Origin: Ectobius pallidus | Lineage: Eukaryota > Arthropoda > Insecta > Blattodea > Ectobiidae | Reading direction: 5' to 3' | Assembly: GCA_964059195.1 (NCBI GenBank) | Contig: CAXKWD010000011.1 | Location: forward strand, 32,908,566-32,972,565 | Length of the DNA stretch: 64,000 nucleotides | Program-made: the position numbers and the translations under genes | Notes under the pieces: model-generated | Told to the model about the DNA's origin: nothing | The model's input: only the letters and a program-made list of their open reading frames with translations | Databases searched by the model: none | Shown: positions 44,197-55,737 of the stretch, in pieces | How positions within the stretch are numbered: position 1 is the stretch's first letter | How the letters are laid out: every line of letters starts with the position of its first letter

Positions 44197-44644
44197 CTGT
44201 TTCTTTCTTTCTTTATCGTAGTTTTACCTCTCCTTTTTAGGATTTAAGCGACCCAAGCCGACCGGGCCTTACAGGGCCGCGACCTATTGGGAGAGGAATT
44301 ATCTTTGGATCACATACATACTTTTTTGACCAGACAAGGGCATGGAGGACCTCCCAGGATGAGTGACCAGCCCAATGCCGGGCCACCTCCGAGACAAACG
44401 AACACATAGGACGAGGCACACCATTCACACACTCACTCAGAACAAGGCGAGGATGGAATAAACATGATAGTGACGGCCAGATGATATCCGGGTACCACAA
44501 GGGCCTAAAGTTACCTGACATTTGTCTCACAGGTGAGGGAAAACCCCGGAAAAACCTCACCTAGGTAACTTGTCCTGACCAGGAATCGAGCCCGCGCCCG
44601 CTGCGTGAGAGGAGTGAACGCATCCCCTGAACCACAGTGGTGGA
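44197..44644 (-). mobile_element. tRNA-derived SINE, family 2 copy 3
   Basis: It has the same minus-strand layout as 15440-15878. ACAATTATTT flanks both ends (44187-44196, 44645-44654), a perfect 10-bp target duplication. The frame 44237-44560 is a translation of this SINE. Confidence 0.9.
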
Positions 44645-44944
44645 CACAATTATTTATATCTTATGTAATTGTGAAAAAGCTATGTTGAATGAGTTGCTTG
44701 CTTTCGTATTTATATCATAGGCTTACATGTTTTACAACATAATATATCTAGCAAACAAGATTTCATTTGTTTTTATCGTTGGCTCGGCAAATTTGTTGAT
44801 TCTGAAGAAAAAACAAGTGACATAAGTTACTAGATACAAGACATATTTTATAACATAATTAATTCGTTGTACTTATCATTTAAACAATGTGTGATGAAGT
44901 AAAAGTAATAGGCTTAGCCACTAATAATTTGTATTATAGAAGAA

Positions 44945-45190
44945 AATTGCGAGCCAGGTCCTTCAAAATTTTCGTCACCAATAAAGAAACGTGTGAGGAA
45001 AAGGTCTGTCCATTGGCGAGAAGATACATATTGTAAATATATACAAAACATTAAAAGAAAACTCTGAAGTATCTCTGCAAGATGTAGGAGTGAAAGTCCG
45101 TGGGAGTGGTTTCAAGTAGGCCTACGGTTTTCAAAGTCCTAGAAGAATCTACAGGAGGTGTCAAGTCATCGGTCAAAATTAAGCCAAAAC
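44945..45190 (+). pseudogene. Decayed coding relic, HTH-like (transposase N-terminus?)
   Basis: Reading through two frames gives GPSKFSSPIKKRVRKRSVH, then IYKTLKENSEVSLQDVGVKV with RGSGFK. After a one-base shift inside TAGGCCTACGG it continues RPTVFKVLEESTGGVKS. The order (basic segment, helix, short turn, RPTVFKVLEE recognition-like helix) resembles the N-terminal helix-turn-helix of insect DDE transposases. Stops and the shift make it non-functional. The nearby GGGAATCGAACCTGGGACCC at 45220-45240 looks like the complement of a tRNA B-box region, perhaps a SINE remnant. The assignment is weak. Confidence 0.35.
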
Positions 45191-45591
45191 CAAAGACAAA
45201 AAATAACTTGGCAGAATTGGGAATCGAACCTGGGACCCTTGGCGCTTATTATAAAAATATAAGTTCAGTTGACTTTACTGCATATAATCGACTAAACAGT
45301 CTCAAAAACAAACTCTTGTGAACTGTGCCTTCGGTTGTTTACGTTTGCTCCGTACACATCTTGGATCAAGTATAGACGAAAGTGGACAAGGAAGGTACAG
45401 TTTATACTGATAAGGGCTCTTAATGATTTGCAGCACTTGCTTTTAGATGCAGGGATCCCGAGTTTAAACTCGGCCAAGAGCATACTGTATTTATCTTTTG
45501 GGTACGTAAATCCGCAGCATTTCTTCTAAGGAGAGGAGAAATAGGCGTTGGTACCATTTCATACATTTACGGTGCGTTAAACAACCCTTAA

Positions 45592-46328
45592 GCTGCGTCT
45601 CCATTGATATACATTTAACACCAACATGTCAATATTAACAAGTTGATATTGACATGTATATTGCAATTTCGCGTTCCAATTGACTTGACATGCAAACCCA
45701 GCGTGTTGCACTTAACATTTTCAGGTGTTAATTTGTTTTCCGGAGAAAATGGACAACATGCCAAGTCAATTGACTAGTCGGTCGATATCGGCTTTGTTTC
45801 GGGAATTTCCGGGAAACAAAAAGCGATCGCCAGGTTAATCGGTTTTGGTTCGGGAATTTCCGTGTACACGAAAAGCAATCGACAGCTTCCTCAATATTGC
45901 CGGCATCCATTTTGTACTATGTGAGTATTTGTTATAACAGTGTTCTCAATAGTATTGCTTCTACTTTTAAAATTATTTTTTATGACATACTCCATTGTTG
46001 AAAAATGTGATAGTTATTTTGAAAATTAGTGTTTAAGAACGTCATAAGACAGCTAACAAGAAGATAATAACGAGTATATAAAATTACTCTCATTTTGTAA
46101 TGTTGACTGCCCTCTACAGAGGCGTTTTCTTTTTGAATGTTATTTATTATTCATTAATTTCTGTTAGTAACCGCGCCAACACATGTTAACCCATAACATT
46201 GTAGTGAAGACAGTTGTTAATTGGCAAACCACTTGACTTATATATGTCAACAAGTTGATGATAAACATTTAACATAATATGTTAAGTGCAACATGTTGGT
46301 GCTAAATGTATATCAATGGAGACTCGGC
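45592..46328. mobile_element. TIR element with TTAA target site
   Basis: TTAA flanks both ends (45588-45591, 46329-46332). The termini GCTGCGTCTCCATTGATATA and TATATCAATGGAGACTCGGC are inverted matches for about 38 bp, continuing through CAACATGT. TTAA duplications are typical of piggyBac and Kolobok elements. The interior at 45935-46180 is homologous to 10605-10860 in another element. The minus frame 45728-45910 begins MDAGNIEEAVDC, and I do not recognise it. Confidence 0.8.
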
Positions 46329-46332
46329 TTAA

Positions 46333-47009
46333 CGTCAACGCAGATAAAAAAGGTTTCTGGGTAAACTTAACTGCTATATCGGGAGAAGCTTTTTCCTTCC
46401 TCTCATAACGATCGATGGGCTGATCACTTATCAGTAGGGCCCGGGGATTTAGCCACAAAAACATTACCGGTACATCAGGTTAGTGGTGACTGGGTTATAG
46501 CCCTACGCTACCTGTATCTTGTAAACATGAGGGAAGGGGTGACTCGTTTTCAGTGGCGCACTTTAATATGTACATTCAAGTTCAAGGGGGATGTAGTTAG
46601 TCCAGTGAAATGATGGACACAGCGTCATAGAATTGTTTGCACATTTAATCGTAAATCACTTAACAAAATATATTTTCTAGTAAAATGAACAAAAATATAC
46701 AAAACATATGCATTAATAATATTGTTAAAATTATTCACAGTAAAAATGAAAAGGTAAATTATGCATTACGTTTGTGCATACGCTTTATTGCAATGAATGA
46801 CAATATACATTTTGAAGTTTTCAAAAGAAAAGGATCTTCTACTTTCCTCCAAACAAGAACTGTATTGGAAAGAACTTCTCTCTACGTCGCATGACGTGAC
46901 GGGGGAAACTTAAACCGAGATGAGGTATTAGTGTTTCCTGTGTTTGGGTGAACATCATGGTCTCCTGTAGAACCTTCTAATGCATCTCGAAAAGCTCAAA
47001 TAGTAGAAA
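46333..47009. other. Spacer
   Basis: A TAGGGCCCGGGGATTTAGCC phrase at 46436 resembles a hAT family C terminus but has no partner. The frame 46685-46894 is unassigned. Confidence 0.4.
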
Positions 47010-47118
47010 TCCGTGCGCAAAAGTCACGTATTCGCAAAAGCCACGCGTGCGCAGAAGTCTTGCCTGCGCAGAAGTCATGCCTGCGCAAAGTCAGGCGTGT
47101 TCGAAGTTACGCGTGCGA
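47010..47118 (+). repeat. Degenerate ~20-bp tandem repeat
   Basis: About five units of the type CGCAGAAGTCxTGCCTG follow one another (CGCAAAAGTCACG, CGCAAAAGCCACGCGTG, CGCAGAAGTCTTGCCTG, CGCAGAAGTCATGCCTG, CGCAAAGTCAGGCGTG). It is locally GC-rich. Confidence 0.75.
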
Positions 47119-47562
47119 AAACACAAATAACACAAACGAAACATATGAACACACTCACACCAACACAAAAACGCAAGACACACTACATACACACAGACAT
47201 AGGACTAGTTGGATTGATAGACAATTCACAAACCATTTGATGATGAGAATTTACGCCTTCATATCGAAACGAGTCTATTTGTGTATTCATCCCTTTTGCA
47301 GGGACGATTGAATTACCTCGGTGTTTAGTTTCTGTAGCATAGATATCCGATGTCTCTTCGATCAATATCCTAATAATGATATACAGTAATTCCAGTACAT
47401 CGGGCGTGATCACTTCCTGGTTGCTTGTCAACTTACTGCTGTAACTAAATCTAATAATGTTGAATGACTTTGAGTATGTTACGAGCGTCTATAATGTGCA
47501 ATATCGCTAGCACGATTTTAGAAATTTTAGGATAAATTTATTTTGTAAACACATTCCATGAT

Positions 47563-47832
47563 ATATGATATTTTCCCGGGCTACTAACCAGGTGGTGAAT
47601 TGGATTAATTCCGACGTTTCGAAGCCAAACTGAGGCTTCATTGTCAAGGAGAATGAAATGCCGGGATTAGATGGCGTGTATTTATAGGACTGCTGTGAAT
47701 GGGGACATCCGGATTGGAGAAAGGATTTGTTGAAGACCAACCAATCAGGAAACAGATGGGTGCTGTAAGAACAGGAGGGAAAATTAGCCCGGGAAAATAT
47801 CATATATTACCAGCACCAGGAAAAATTCAAAG
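47563..47832. mobile_element. 270-bp Penelope-like piece with 13-bp target duplication
   Basis: CACATTCCATGAT occurs at 47550-47562 and 47833-47845, so the insert is exactly bounded. Its ends are inverted copies: ATATGATATTTTCCCGGGCT at the left, AGCCCGGGAAAATATCATAT near the right. It contains the TCCGACGTTTCGAAGC...GAGGCTTCATTGTCAAGG block (minus strand: EASVWLRNVG), shared with 14735-14860. The variable-length duplication points to retrotransposition. The Penelope label is from memory. Confidence 0.6.
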
Positions 47833-47845
47833 CACATTCCATGAT

Positions 47846-48340
47846 GCTCAACTTGCTACACTCTTCCATTTGTAGTACATTAAAAAAACAATGTTGTAGA
47901 CTGATGAAGATTAATATTATGAAAATATTGCAAAATACCATATAATAGGAAAATGCGATTAGAAGCTGTATTATTTCAATATTCCTGGTATGAATGATAA
48001 AATTCGCTGTATCAGGTTAACAGCCATGTTTTCAATTTGCATAAATTGAAAGAGATTTCCTGTTCAGTTGGTTAAGTCTGTTTCCGATACGAGAAATTTA
48101 TATCCAGGGGAAAATATGGATCCGTGATTATATTTCCAGTCACTGATTTTATTATATTTTATGATGAGAAGATTGAATCACATTCTGATCTGTTTCAAGA
48201 ACGAGCACTGTTCCTATATAAGTATATATCATGAATACTTTCAGTATAGTGTAAAATTATATAAAAGTATTGTTTTCTGGTTTCCATTGTGATGAAAGTT
48301 TAAAGTGTAAATTAATTAAATCAGGGTAGGCCTATCCATA
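47846..48340. other. Spacer
   Basis: Nothing is recognised. Confidence 0.5.
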
Positions 48341-48396
48341 TTCTGGAAGGTCAGGGAAAGTCAGGGAAGGTCAGGGAAATTGTAATCGGTCAAGGA

Positions 48397-48445
<49 letters not shown>

Positions 48446-48715
48446 TAGTCAGGGAAAATAACCCGGAGCAAAATGTGAGGGGCATGTGTTTTGCTCCATT
48501 CTGTAGTGACCCAGACTGTGAAAGCATTTTTTTTTCAGTAATAGAGCTAATCATTTCTTATTTTTATTATGAGGATGGAGGAGGCCGGACTCTTTTTGTT
48601 TTGTTTACAAGAAACCTTGAAAACATTGATTGTTGTGGCCAGGGAAATGTAAGTTCCTGGCCATGGAAAGTTAGAGAAAAGTGAGGGAAATTTATTTTGA
48701 AATTTCTGTGGACAC
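48340..48715 (+). repeat. GTCAGGGAA-repeat region around a (TA)n tract
   Basis: GGTCAGGGAA-like motifs occur four times at 48350-48395 and again after a (TA)n run at 48399-48442. GTGAGGGAAATTTATTTTGA with ACACCCTGTA closes the region. It may be a decayed DNA transposon, but I could not define termini. Confidence 0.45.
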
Positions 48716-48984
48716 CCTGTAAATACAGAAATAGAACATAGGCCTACATGTAAAATAATATTACTTCACATAAAATACAATGAAGCGTAACATTATATGT
48801 CAATTATAATTATTATAACTGTGAACCCGAAAGAACAATTGCTCGTGACTGGAGGGAACAGTTCAGTAATAAATAAATAAATGTATTGCTACCAATAGTC
48901 ATGGTATGATGAATGGCGCTCCAGTGGAAGGATATAAGTTATTAGTAATTTGCCTTGAAATGTGCATTGTAGCATTTTCTATGC
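48716..48984. other. Spacer
   Basis: Nothing is recognised. Confidence 0.5.
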
Positions 48985-49260
48985 ATAGTTATTCCAGAAA
49001 CGAAACTGATTTTCAGATAATAAGCTGTTTTTTCTTCTAAATATGAAATCAATCGGTTCTTAATACATTTTTCGAAGATTTTAGGTAAACTTGGTATCAG
49101 ATAAATAGGTCCTTAGTTATTTATTTTGTTTTTTAACCAGATTTAGATAGAGGCAAAACAACAGAACATTTTAGATCTTTAGGAATAAAATATATTTAAC
49201 AATACTTGAATAAAGAAGTTGTGATTCATGTTAAGGATATCAATGAACACGTAGACATGC
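48985..49260 (-). pseudogene. LINE reverse transcriptase fragment (blocks 0-2)
   Basis: This has no long frame because of stops and shifts, but minus-strand pieces in order read IPKDLKCSVVLPLSKSG, stop, KNKINN, stop, GPIYLIPSLPKIFEKCIKNR, LIS, and then RRKNSLLSENQFRF. They correspond to the LINE RT block VxPLxKxGxxxxxxNYRPISLxPxxSKIFEKxIxxRL...LSExQFGFR. It covers a later part of RT than 24392-24990 and looks like a related Jockey/CR1-type family. At least two frameshifts and a stop make it a relic. The catalytic YADD region lies beyond the preserved end. Confidence 0.7.
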
Positions 49261-51000
49261 TGATCAGATCTGCTTATCTGCTACTTTATGACGTCCAAAG
49301 ATGGAGGCTTTTTTATTATTATTAATTTCAAGCAAGAGGAAAAAACACAATATACAATATGAACCTGTATTTTCCAGAATTATGATGAGACAAAGAAGAT
49401 CTAGAATAAAGCTTGAGGTCGGATCAGAATAACATTATTTTCCAGCATTTATACTAGGCTAAGCTGATCCTTAAATCGACTTCTCGTAATATAGAGACTA
49501 TAAAAGAAAATAAATTCTAATAAGATTTCCTCTCTCTACAGGAAGTAGCTTATTATATTAGATTTTATGAAGAAAACGTGCAAACAAATCAGAAAAGTGC
49601 TTTTCCCGTTATATGTTTATATGTCTCTTGCCATGACCCCCTTTCTGTTTCCTAAGAAAATACTTAGGCTATATGGAACTTATATCTGTAACAATTTGCT
49701 CAGTCTTGATACCTTCCTCCTCCTACGAACCTTAATGGGTACTGTAGTAATATGGAGTTTCTATAATGCCAAGCAAATGAAATGTATTCCATGTGGATCC
49801 TTTTTCCCTCCATTTTAAGAAATTAAATAATAGTCCCGTTTCCCAACTCGTGAAAAGAATACAACAAGGCTAGGAGAAAGAATGTAAGCAACTACTGAAA
49901 AAAGTTATTCAGTTGCAGCTTAATTCCCCTCTCTGTTAATGCAATAACTTTGCAATAGTACAATTTCTAGCTGTTAAACAAATTATGTTTCTTCATAATT
50001 ATTAATCTATTCAGTTGTGATGACGGGTTGTCGTTAAACATCTTCAACGAATTTTGATTCGTGGTTATTTATTTAATCACTAGAAATTCCATTTAGTGAC
50101 AATTTATATGGTGGCAGAATAAACTTCAAAACTTGTTTTCCACCACTATTGCACGTTTATTTACTAGGACTAGTTCCTGTGACATGGCTATGTAAGTCGA
50201 GCAGATTTTGTCCAGACATTCCAACAGACTTTTTTCCAGACTTCCAACAAGTCCTTTTTACACCTTCTTTTCCTGTCTTTCCTTCCTTTTATAATTCCGT
50301 AAACTGCCATCCATTTATGTTTTAATTCATTTGGGGGATTTTTGCCGTATTTTTATAAGACAAAAGTTTTGGGCCGTATTTCAGAACTTTCGAATTATTC
50401 TTGTTGAAGTTTAAAATTACTGGCACAAATTCCAGCATAGAATGTCCAATGGAATGGTCAGGCTGATGCGACTGATGACATTGTTACTATAAAGTGCAGC
50501 CTAAAGCATCTTATTTGCATAGAATTTCATACATACGCTTCTATAGGCAAGAATAACTGCAAACAGTCAAAGTGAAAGTAATATTCAGACGTTAGAAATA
50601 ATTAATTTTTTTTGTATCTTTATGTAATACATCTCCCTCAGTATTCAAGTAAATGCACCACTTTATGCATAAATATCCTCCTTTTTACTGCCTTTGTTCT
50701 CAGAAAAATTATTTGGTAACCCTGAAAGCTGTCTGTTAATCGAAATTTGGTTAGTTTCGCAGAGGTATATGTAGTGTAGTCCATTTGGAGCAAGGTGGGA
50801 GCAATCATAAACAACCCTCCGAGTGATCCGCTTTACTGCCTTTAGTTGGTCGAGACACGCCCTCGAGAGCATGGTTTTCATAATTTCGTTTGACTTGCCC
50901 ATGTGTTGATACCTTTTATGAACGAATTTTTACTGGTATTTTGTAAATCTGTATTTCTTTCAAAACTGAATAATTGTTATTATGCCTATTATTATTAATA
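49261..51000. other. Spacer with unassigned frames
   Basis: The frame 49567-49818 (83 codons, plus) is hydrophobic, and 50663-50902 (79 codons, minus) is more polar. Neither shows a motif I know. No repeat termini were found. Confidence 0.35.
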
Positions 51001-51013
51001 TTATTATTTATTA

Positions 51014-51321
51014 AAAGGTAAAGTGATCCCTATACAGGCCATGGAGGCCCAGAGGGTTCCAGGAGTTTGAGGCTTCCAGATTTTGGACATTCGGCACATG
51101 GAAGTGGTAAGGTTGCCAGACTTACGCACCGGCCGGCATTACCCCCAGGATTGCTCCTGGTACTCATTTCTGTTAGAGGCTGAGTCGACCCCACGGCCAT
51201 AGTGCCACTAGAAGGATTAGGCCAATTGAAAAATTTCAACGGCCTCATCGGGAATCGAACCCGCGACCGTCCGGTTTGGAGCGCAGCGCAGCGCCTCAAC
51301 CACTACACTACGGCGTACCCC
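51014..51321 (-). mobile_element. tRNA-derived SINE, family 1, complete
   Basis: It is the reverse copy of 28227-28530. TTATTATTTATTA lies on both sides (51001-51013, 51322-51334), a perfect 13-bp target duplication within simple sequence. The head contains a GCGCA repeat (GCGCAGCGCAGC), a local slippage in the tRNA part. The frame 51030-51299 is a translation of this SINE. Confidence 0.92.
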
Positions 51322-51334
51322 TTATTATTTATTA

Positions 51335-51967
51335 CTATAATTATTTTGGTACTGAGTATTTTGTTTGCAGGCTTTTTGCTGTGTTCATGTTTCTATTTTA
51401 AACTTGACGAGCAAAGTATTTCTTCAGTAATTTGTTTTTAGACCTAATGCTGTGTTCATGGTTCTCCTTTCAACTTGACGCGCAAAGAATTTCTTCACTT
51501 TGTCAACTACGGTCTTAACTTCTTCTTACCAATGTTCAATTTTGCTCCCAGCTGTTTCATATTAGTTTACCGATGCTAACATGAGAATATCGAATGGAAA
51601 TGAGGTCGCTACCAGAAAGTTTACTGCAAATCTTGCAGGGAGAAACAGTGATATTCTTATTGCATATACAGCCTGGGGCATGTGTACAATCAAGCTGAAC
51701 TTTTATTTTGAGACAATAAAACAGTTAATTCCTTACAATACAAGGTAACCTTTTCATACATTAAAGCAACCATTAATACCACTTAAATAAATCGTGTATT
51801 ATAAGTATAATTTAGTTTAAAATTCAGTTTTGGTATGATATTAAAAATGTTTTGTTTGCTATTGTACTACACAACATCCCATACCCTGATAAAGAGTTCA
51901 CGAATGTATTTCTACCTCTAACATGGATATAACTTAAAGGGAAGTAGTTAAGGGGGGACCTGTCAAT
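51335..51967. other. Spacer
   Basis: A short duplicated phrase (GCTGTGTTCATG with TTxxAACTTGACGxGCAAAG) occurs at about 51378 and 51451. Nothing else is recognised. Confidence 0.45.
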
Positions 51968-52215
51968 TTTATGGAACCCGGAGGTTCATTGCCGCGCTTA
52001 CATGAGCCCGCCATTCAAACCTATTTTATGCTAACTCCATCGAAACATCTCTTAAAAATCCTACTTCCCTTAAATCTAACCTAATATTTTCCTCCCACCT
52101 ACGTCTAGGTTTCCAAGTGGTATTTTCCCTTCGTGTCTCCCAGTCATTTTTTTTTTTTTTTTTTTTGCGATGTTTGACCTTCCCATGCGCACAACATGTT
52201 CCGCCCAATAACTCA
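51968..52215 (-). pseudogene. LINE C-terminal fragment with internal poly(A) expansion
   Basis: On the minus strand the piece reads CCAHGKVKHRKKKKKK, then DWETRRE and KPRRRWEENIRLDLREVGFL, ending at NLRVP-like codons and CATAAAAT. It is the same LINE family as 19635-19998. Where the other copy has a short AAAAGTATT segment, this copy carries about 20 consecutive A (T on the plus strand at 52147-52166). The run creates an artificial lysine tract. It is truncated at its 5' side near GGACATGTTG and is not functional. Confidence 0.75.
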
Positions 52216-52769
52216 GGCATTATTGAATGTAATTGCGTTAAGTTTCCAGGGCGTATTTATAATGATCTAACGAAAAATTCTACCAGACCTTTTTCAAGTG
52301 TGCGTTGATTTAGGAAATATGAGATTTTAAATTTAAAATTATAAAGGTGACATTAGATGTACAAAAATAGTAATGGAATGAAATGGTATTGAAATTTCAT
52401 CTGGTAGATTTCTTGTAGAGTCTTTATTTAAGCCCAGGTACAAGGCGCTATCTACAATAATATTGAAATTATTTCATTTTACATCTGAACCTACTTTTCT
52501 ATTGTTTTCTTCATGTAGGTAACGAATTGGAGGTACTGAAACTGAAATCTTGTACGCTATTGAATGGTATCATGCATTAAAATATCTCCTAGGCAAAAGA
52601 AGAAAGAAAATGGAATTTTCAAAGGTATCTCGCTTAAAGTAGATCTCTTTCTCTCGTAACAGAAAAAACGAACATCGTACTTATTTTTCCCTCTGTGAGC
52701 TAGCACGAAAATTACACAATATCATCGGAATTATTACACCTTGCAGCAGTGAGTCTATAATTTTATAAC
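52216..52769. other. Spacer
   Basis: Nothing is recognised. Confidence 0.5.
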
Positions 52770-53434
52770 TAGGGTTCGGATGTTTGTGACATGTCATGTT
52801 TTTATCCTGACCTCCATTCTCGCCGCAAACACAAATTAAACATAATTTGCACATTTGTTATCCTAACCAGACCGTTTTGCATATAAAGTCATATTTTGGT
52901 CATTTTCATGGTCTTGGTCATATTTTGTTCATATTTCTAATTTAACGTCGTATTTCAATTATAAATTCGGTAAAAGAGCACAGTTATGCAGTATGTGCAC
53001 TAAACTGTCGACTTAAATGTTTTCCGAAAAAGAGTCACGAATATTTTGGTTTTACTGTAACTGAAATGTGAAGGGAAAATAACAAATAATAGCACAATTA
53101 CCTTTTCTTCCTTGTTGTTAACAACTTCCAATATATATGTTTTAAAAATATTTTCAGTTCACATTTACCGTGGTTTCTGGAAACATTAACAGATTAGAAG
53201 TTCTTTACAAGTAAAGCTGTAAATCACCTGTAAAATTGTTAAAAGGAGATCATCTGATTGAATTAACATGATTTAATAATTTAGTGTTATTAAACGTTTT
53301 AAATTGGAACATTTATTTTTAGAAAATACGTTCTTTTGTCATATTTAGGATTCTTGGGTCAGGTTTAGTCATTTTTAAGGTCACATTTGTAGTCATATTT
53401 TCCATTTTTTGGAGTCATAAACATCCGAACCCTA
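52770..53434. mobile_element. hAT-type element, family B copy 2
   Basis: It starts TAGGGTTCGGATGTTTGTGA and ends TCATAAACATCCGAACCCTA and is colinear with 2743-3387. The flanks TTTATAAC and TTATAAC agree over 7 bases, consistent with an 8-bp duplication that lost one base. Confidence 0.88.
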
Positions 53435-53715
53435 TTATAACACTACCTGAGGGGCGCGGGGAGCTTGCAAAGAATTATAAAGTTTCGTGTTCCTATTACA
53501 GGTAGTGAGATCTTGCTGACATTACAAGACAAATACTGTAGGAATGACATAGCATCGTTATGTGCTTTCACTAAAACAGTGAAATCGGTAAACCGGATCC
53601 CATAAATTCAAAATAATGGATAATCCGAACAAATTTGTTACTAAAAATGGAGGAAAAATACGAATAAGAGACAAAGCTAAGGCCTAATATTCTTCCAAAT
53701 ATAAAAGAAACATTT

Positions 53716-54877
53716 TAATTGGTCATGCAGATAATGGAAAAATGTCATGAGTATAGTATACCACTGCACATACTATTTATTGATTTCAAGCAGGCATTCG
53801 ACAGCATAAACCGGAAATATCTATATGAAGTATTGATTGAGTATAAGATACCCAATAAATTAATAAGGCTAGTCAAAATGACACTTGAGAACAGTACTGC
53901 AAGAGTTACAGTTGGAGGCATGACAGGAAGAATCTTTGAAACATCTTCAGGAGTGAGGCAGGGAGATGGGTTATCTGCCGTATTATTTAATTTGACACTA
54001 GACAAGATGTTAAAGGAGTTGAATCTAAGAGGAAACATATTATATAAATCCAAACATACGCTGATGATATAGCACTGATTGCCAGAAATAAAACTGCATT
54101 GCAAGAAATGGTGAAAGTAATAGAAATGGTGGGGAATCTAGCAGGACTAGAAATTAACGTGAATAAAACAAAACATCTGATGACAGAGGGAAACAATGCA
54201 AATGATGGAGTACACAAAATTAAAATAGGAAATCATGAATTTGAAACTGTAAATAAATTCACATACCTAGGGGTCCAAATAAACAGTGAAGGATCTTCGT
54301 CAGAAGAAATAAACAATAGAATAATGATAGGAAATAGAGCATATTATGCTAACTTGAAATTAATAAAATCTAGCTTATTAATGAAAGAAACCAAATTAAA
54401 ACTGTATAAGACCTTAATACGGCCAGTGGTAACGTATGCGGCCCAAACATGGATAATGAATAAGGAAGATACAGACTCCTTAAGAATATTTGAAAGGAAA
54501 ATCCTAAGAAGGATATATGGCCCAGTCTGTGAAAACGGGGTATGGAGAATAAGACATAACGCAGAGATTGACCAAATAATAGGAGGTGAAGACATTGTGA
54601 GATATGCGAAGTCATTACGGCTGGGATGGTTGGGACATGTAGAGAGGATGGAGAACAGCAGGATACCCAAAAGCCTGTTACATGACAACATAATAGGAAT
54701 CAAAAGAAGGGGGAGGCCGAGAAAGAGGTGGCTGCAGGATGTTGAACAAGACCTGAAGAAATTAAAGATAAGAGGATGGAGAGGATTGGCACAGCAGAGG
54801 GAGGAATGGAAGAAGGTTGTGAAGGAGGCCAAGGCTCATAACGGGCTGTAGAGCCGAAGATTGATTGATTGATTGAT
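53716..54877 (+). pseudogene. LINE reverse transcriptase, 5'-truncated, one frameshift
   Basis: The largest coding relic in the window. Frame 53719-54072 carries HILFIDFKQAFDSINRKYLY (RT motif A, catalytic Asp) and SGVRQGDGLSAVLFNLTLD (motif B). A one-base shift near 54055 then gives YADDIALIARN (motif C, both catalytic Asp) and continues in frame 54099-54851 through LEINVNKTKHL, FTYLGVQINSEGSS, LYKTLIRPVVTYAAQTWIM, LRLGWLGHVERM and GRPRKRWLQDVEQDLKK to a stop. The endonuclease and first RT blocks are missing. A (GATT)n tail at 54859-54877 ends it, and a hAT lies immediately after. In intact copies the protein copies RNA into DNA at a nicked target. One shift and no internal stop suggest a fairly recent insertion. 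The clade is not fixed by eye. Confidence 0.92.
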
Positions 54878-54885
54878 ATAATAAT

Positions 54886-55729
54886 CAGAGCCCGGATTCT
54901 AATGACATGTCATCTTTTTATTGATGCTGCATAGACATTGCCAACTTGTGGAAGGGATTTTAAAAGATAGGGAGGAATTTAATTTGATAAAAGGGGCTTA
55001 ATTTGTATAGTTGCTTTAATAACTAAAATGAATGTACCATTATTGATGTTGTGATTAAGAAAAGAGTCCTAATCATGGACTCTAGATTATAGAAATGCAT
55101 TTTATTAAGTCATTTTTTTGTAATTTTATATTTTGGGGGCATTTATTTCAATTTTAGGCCATTATTTTGTCATTTTATTGCTATTTGCTTCCTTATTTAG
55201 TCATTTTCATGTATTTACATTGAGTGTATTAACTTTTTTCGTCTCTAGCGGTGCTGTCTTTGAATTATTGTTTGTTTAATGCAAGAAGGAAAAATTCGGC
55301 TTTAAAGTGTTGACATGTCTCAGTCGGAAGTAAGAATCACAGAAACGCCAAAACTTTGTATTGTATTACTATTGTTATTAGATTGACTTGGCACCAGAGT
55401 CTGCCACCTGCTTGGATTAGAGAGTGCAAACTACTGTTTACCCTCAATAAACAACAATATAATCCGGCAGACCACAAAAGGATGTGCCGAATTTTAACTC
55501 ACCAGTGCCTGAGTGCCAGTATAAATTTCCGTGAGAACTCACAACATTACAGTTATTTACTTTTTTTTTTTACAATTATGTACTTTGTGTGTACAATAAT
55601 AATTTTTTATAAATAAAATATCAGTTTTTAGGTAATTTTTTATAATTATTAAGTCATTTTCTTTAAAATTTAGGGTAATTTTATAGGTCATTTTTCAAAC
55701 AATTTTAGGTCATCAGAATCAGGGCCCTG
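54886..55729. mobile_element. hAT-type element, family C copy 3
   Basis: It begins CAGAGCCCGGATTCTAATGA and ends TCATCAGAATCAGGGCCCTG. ATAATAAT lies on both sides (54878-54885, 55730-55737), a perfect 8-bp duplication. Its 844 bp include a unique central part (55240-55560) absent from copy 1. The 86-codon frame there has no motif I know. Confidence 0.9.
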
Positions 55730-55737
55730 ATAATAAT

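Noticed and set aside
47895..47935. CTGATGA...GAAA, possible hammerhead ribozyme core
   Set aside because: The intervening stem is weak and the third helix could not be formed convincingly.
49567..49818. 83-codon hydrophobic frame as a possible membrane-receptor exon
   Set aside because: There is no recognisable motif, and AT-rich DNA readily gives hydrophobic frames. I left it unassigned.
51030..51299. 89-codon minus frame, similar to the plus frame at 28287-28508
   Set aside because: Both are translations of SINE family 1.
54344..54832. 162-codon minus frame opposite the LINE RT
   Set aside because: It is the antisense shadow of a recognisable RT on the plus strand.
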